6,093 nucleotides of DNA, from positions 1 to 6,093 of the forward strand of contig CAZHOV010000238.1 of the NCBI GenBank assembly GCA_964534315.1, given 5' to 3'. The first letter of the stretch is position 1; every line of letters begins with the position of its first letter. Position numbers and translations under genes: made by a program. Under the pieces are notes generated by a model. That model did no database searches. It was not told the origin of the DNA and saw nothing but the letters and a program-made list of their open reading frames with translations. The stretch comes from CAZHOV01 sp964534315 (GTDB lineage Bacteria > Bacteroidota > Bacteroidia > Chitinophagales > Saprospiraceae). Shown one piece after another: positions 5,866 to 6,093 of the stretch.

Positions 5866-6093
5866 ATGGTGAGGAAGCTGCGAGCCGCAAGGGCGCGCGA
5901 GGTGACTCCGGGTCAAAAGTAAGCGGGATTACAAATACTGGTACGGACGAACAGAGCCTGCTCCGAAGCATTTCGGAGAACTGCATAAGAGGCTATTCGT
6001 GGAGGTCAAGGCAGCACAACATGTCAAAGGCCGTAACCAATAATCCACTGGTAGTAGATGCAGCCGGCATCAGCGGAAAGAGGGTGCTCTTAC
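5858..6093 (+). mobile_element. 5' part of a group II intron (domain I), continuing off the window
   Basis: From the end of dinB the composition changes to GC-richer, purine-rich sequence without an open frame but with several short stems: 5961-5967 with 5972-5978 (7 bp, loop GCAT) and 6057-6061 with 6067-6071. The segment tggtacggacgaacagagcc (5939-5958) resembles domain I of the Lactococcus Ll.LtrB intron as I recall it (UACGGGAACAGAGC). A start at GTG 5858 is favoured because the five exon bases before it, GCCTC (5853-5857), are complementary to GAGGC at 5990-5994, a candidate EBS1. The first bases GTGAA depart from the usual GUGYG, so a start at GTGAG 5869 remains possible. The maturase gene, if present, would lie to the right. 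The assignment rests on remembered motifs and fold, not on a search. Confidence 0.6.
5961..5978 (+). other. Stem-loop in the candidate group II intron
   Basis: ctccgaa (5961-5967) and ttcggag (5972-5978) pair perfectly over 7 bp around gcat. The stem sits between the GAACAGAGC segment and the candidate EBS1 GAGGC, as expected for a domain I sub-stem. No T-run follows, so it is not a terminator for dinB. Confidence 0.65.

Noticed and set aside
5424..5916. Minus-strand frames at 5424-5654 and 5671-5916
   Set aside because: Antisense to dinB, with no recognisable motifs. The plus-strand frame carries the conserved histidines.
1..6093. CRISPR arrays, tRNA, rRNA or an intact transposase
   Set aside because: No regularly spaced direct repeats, no cloverleaf-type sequence and no transposase or integrase motif were seen on either strand.

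Overview
The window looks like Bacteroidota chromosome, most likely a flavobacterium-like marine or environmental lineage. The DNA is AT-rich. Genes start after A-rich leaders without Shine-Dalgarno sequences. Two lipoproteins carry an acidic stretch directly after the lipidated cysteine (CSDDD, CSDDEE), which resembles the Bacteroidota surface-export signal. Protein families typical of the phylum are present: an M43 cytophagalysin, an M60/enhancin-like peptidase, DUF3667 and a DinB-fold protein.

Layout. (1) Positions 1-1776, minus strand: the N-terminal 592 residues of a secreted M60-like zinc peptidase whose C-terminus lies beyond the left edge. (2) Positions 1816-1992: a nested inverted-repeat structure with a perfect 30-bp hairpin inside an outer 22-bp inverted repeat, best read as a MITE-like element inserted in a palindrome. 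(3) Positions 2040-3716, minus strand: a two-gene lipoprotein operon, an M43 metallopeptidase followed 15 nt later by an acidic lipoprotein of unknown function. Their signal peptides are near-copies of each other. (4) Positions 3757-4990: a 1.2-kb segment bounded by 22-bp inverted repeats (21/22 identical) that holds only damaged genes: a start-less response-regulator receiver fragment and a DUF3667 membrane protein broken by one frameshift in a T homopolymer. (5) Positions 4901-5238: non-coding, AT-rich, with further inverted repeats. (6) Positions 5239-5865, plus strand: an intact DinB-family protein. (7) From about 5858 to the right edge: structured RNA sequence resembling domain I of a group II intron, beginning at or just inside the dinB stop region.

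Functionally, the left half is a set of exported zinc proteases: one apparently released or secreted, one surface-anchored with an unknown lipoprotein partner. It would suit degradation of extracellular or mucin-like protein. The right half is a decaying accessory region shaped by insertions and rearrangements. I see no intact new defence or biosynthetic system. The most informative points are the nested palindromic element, the inverted-repeat-bounded segment of broken genes and the candidate group II intron junction.
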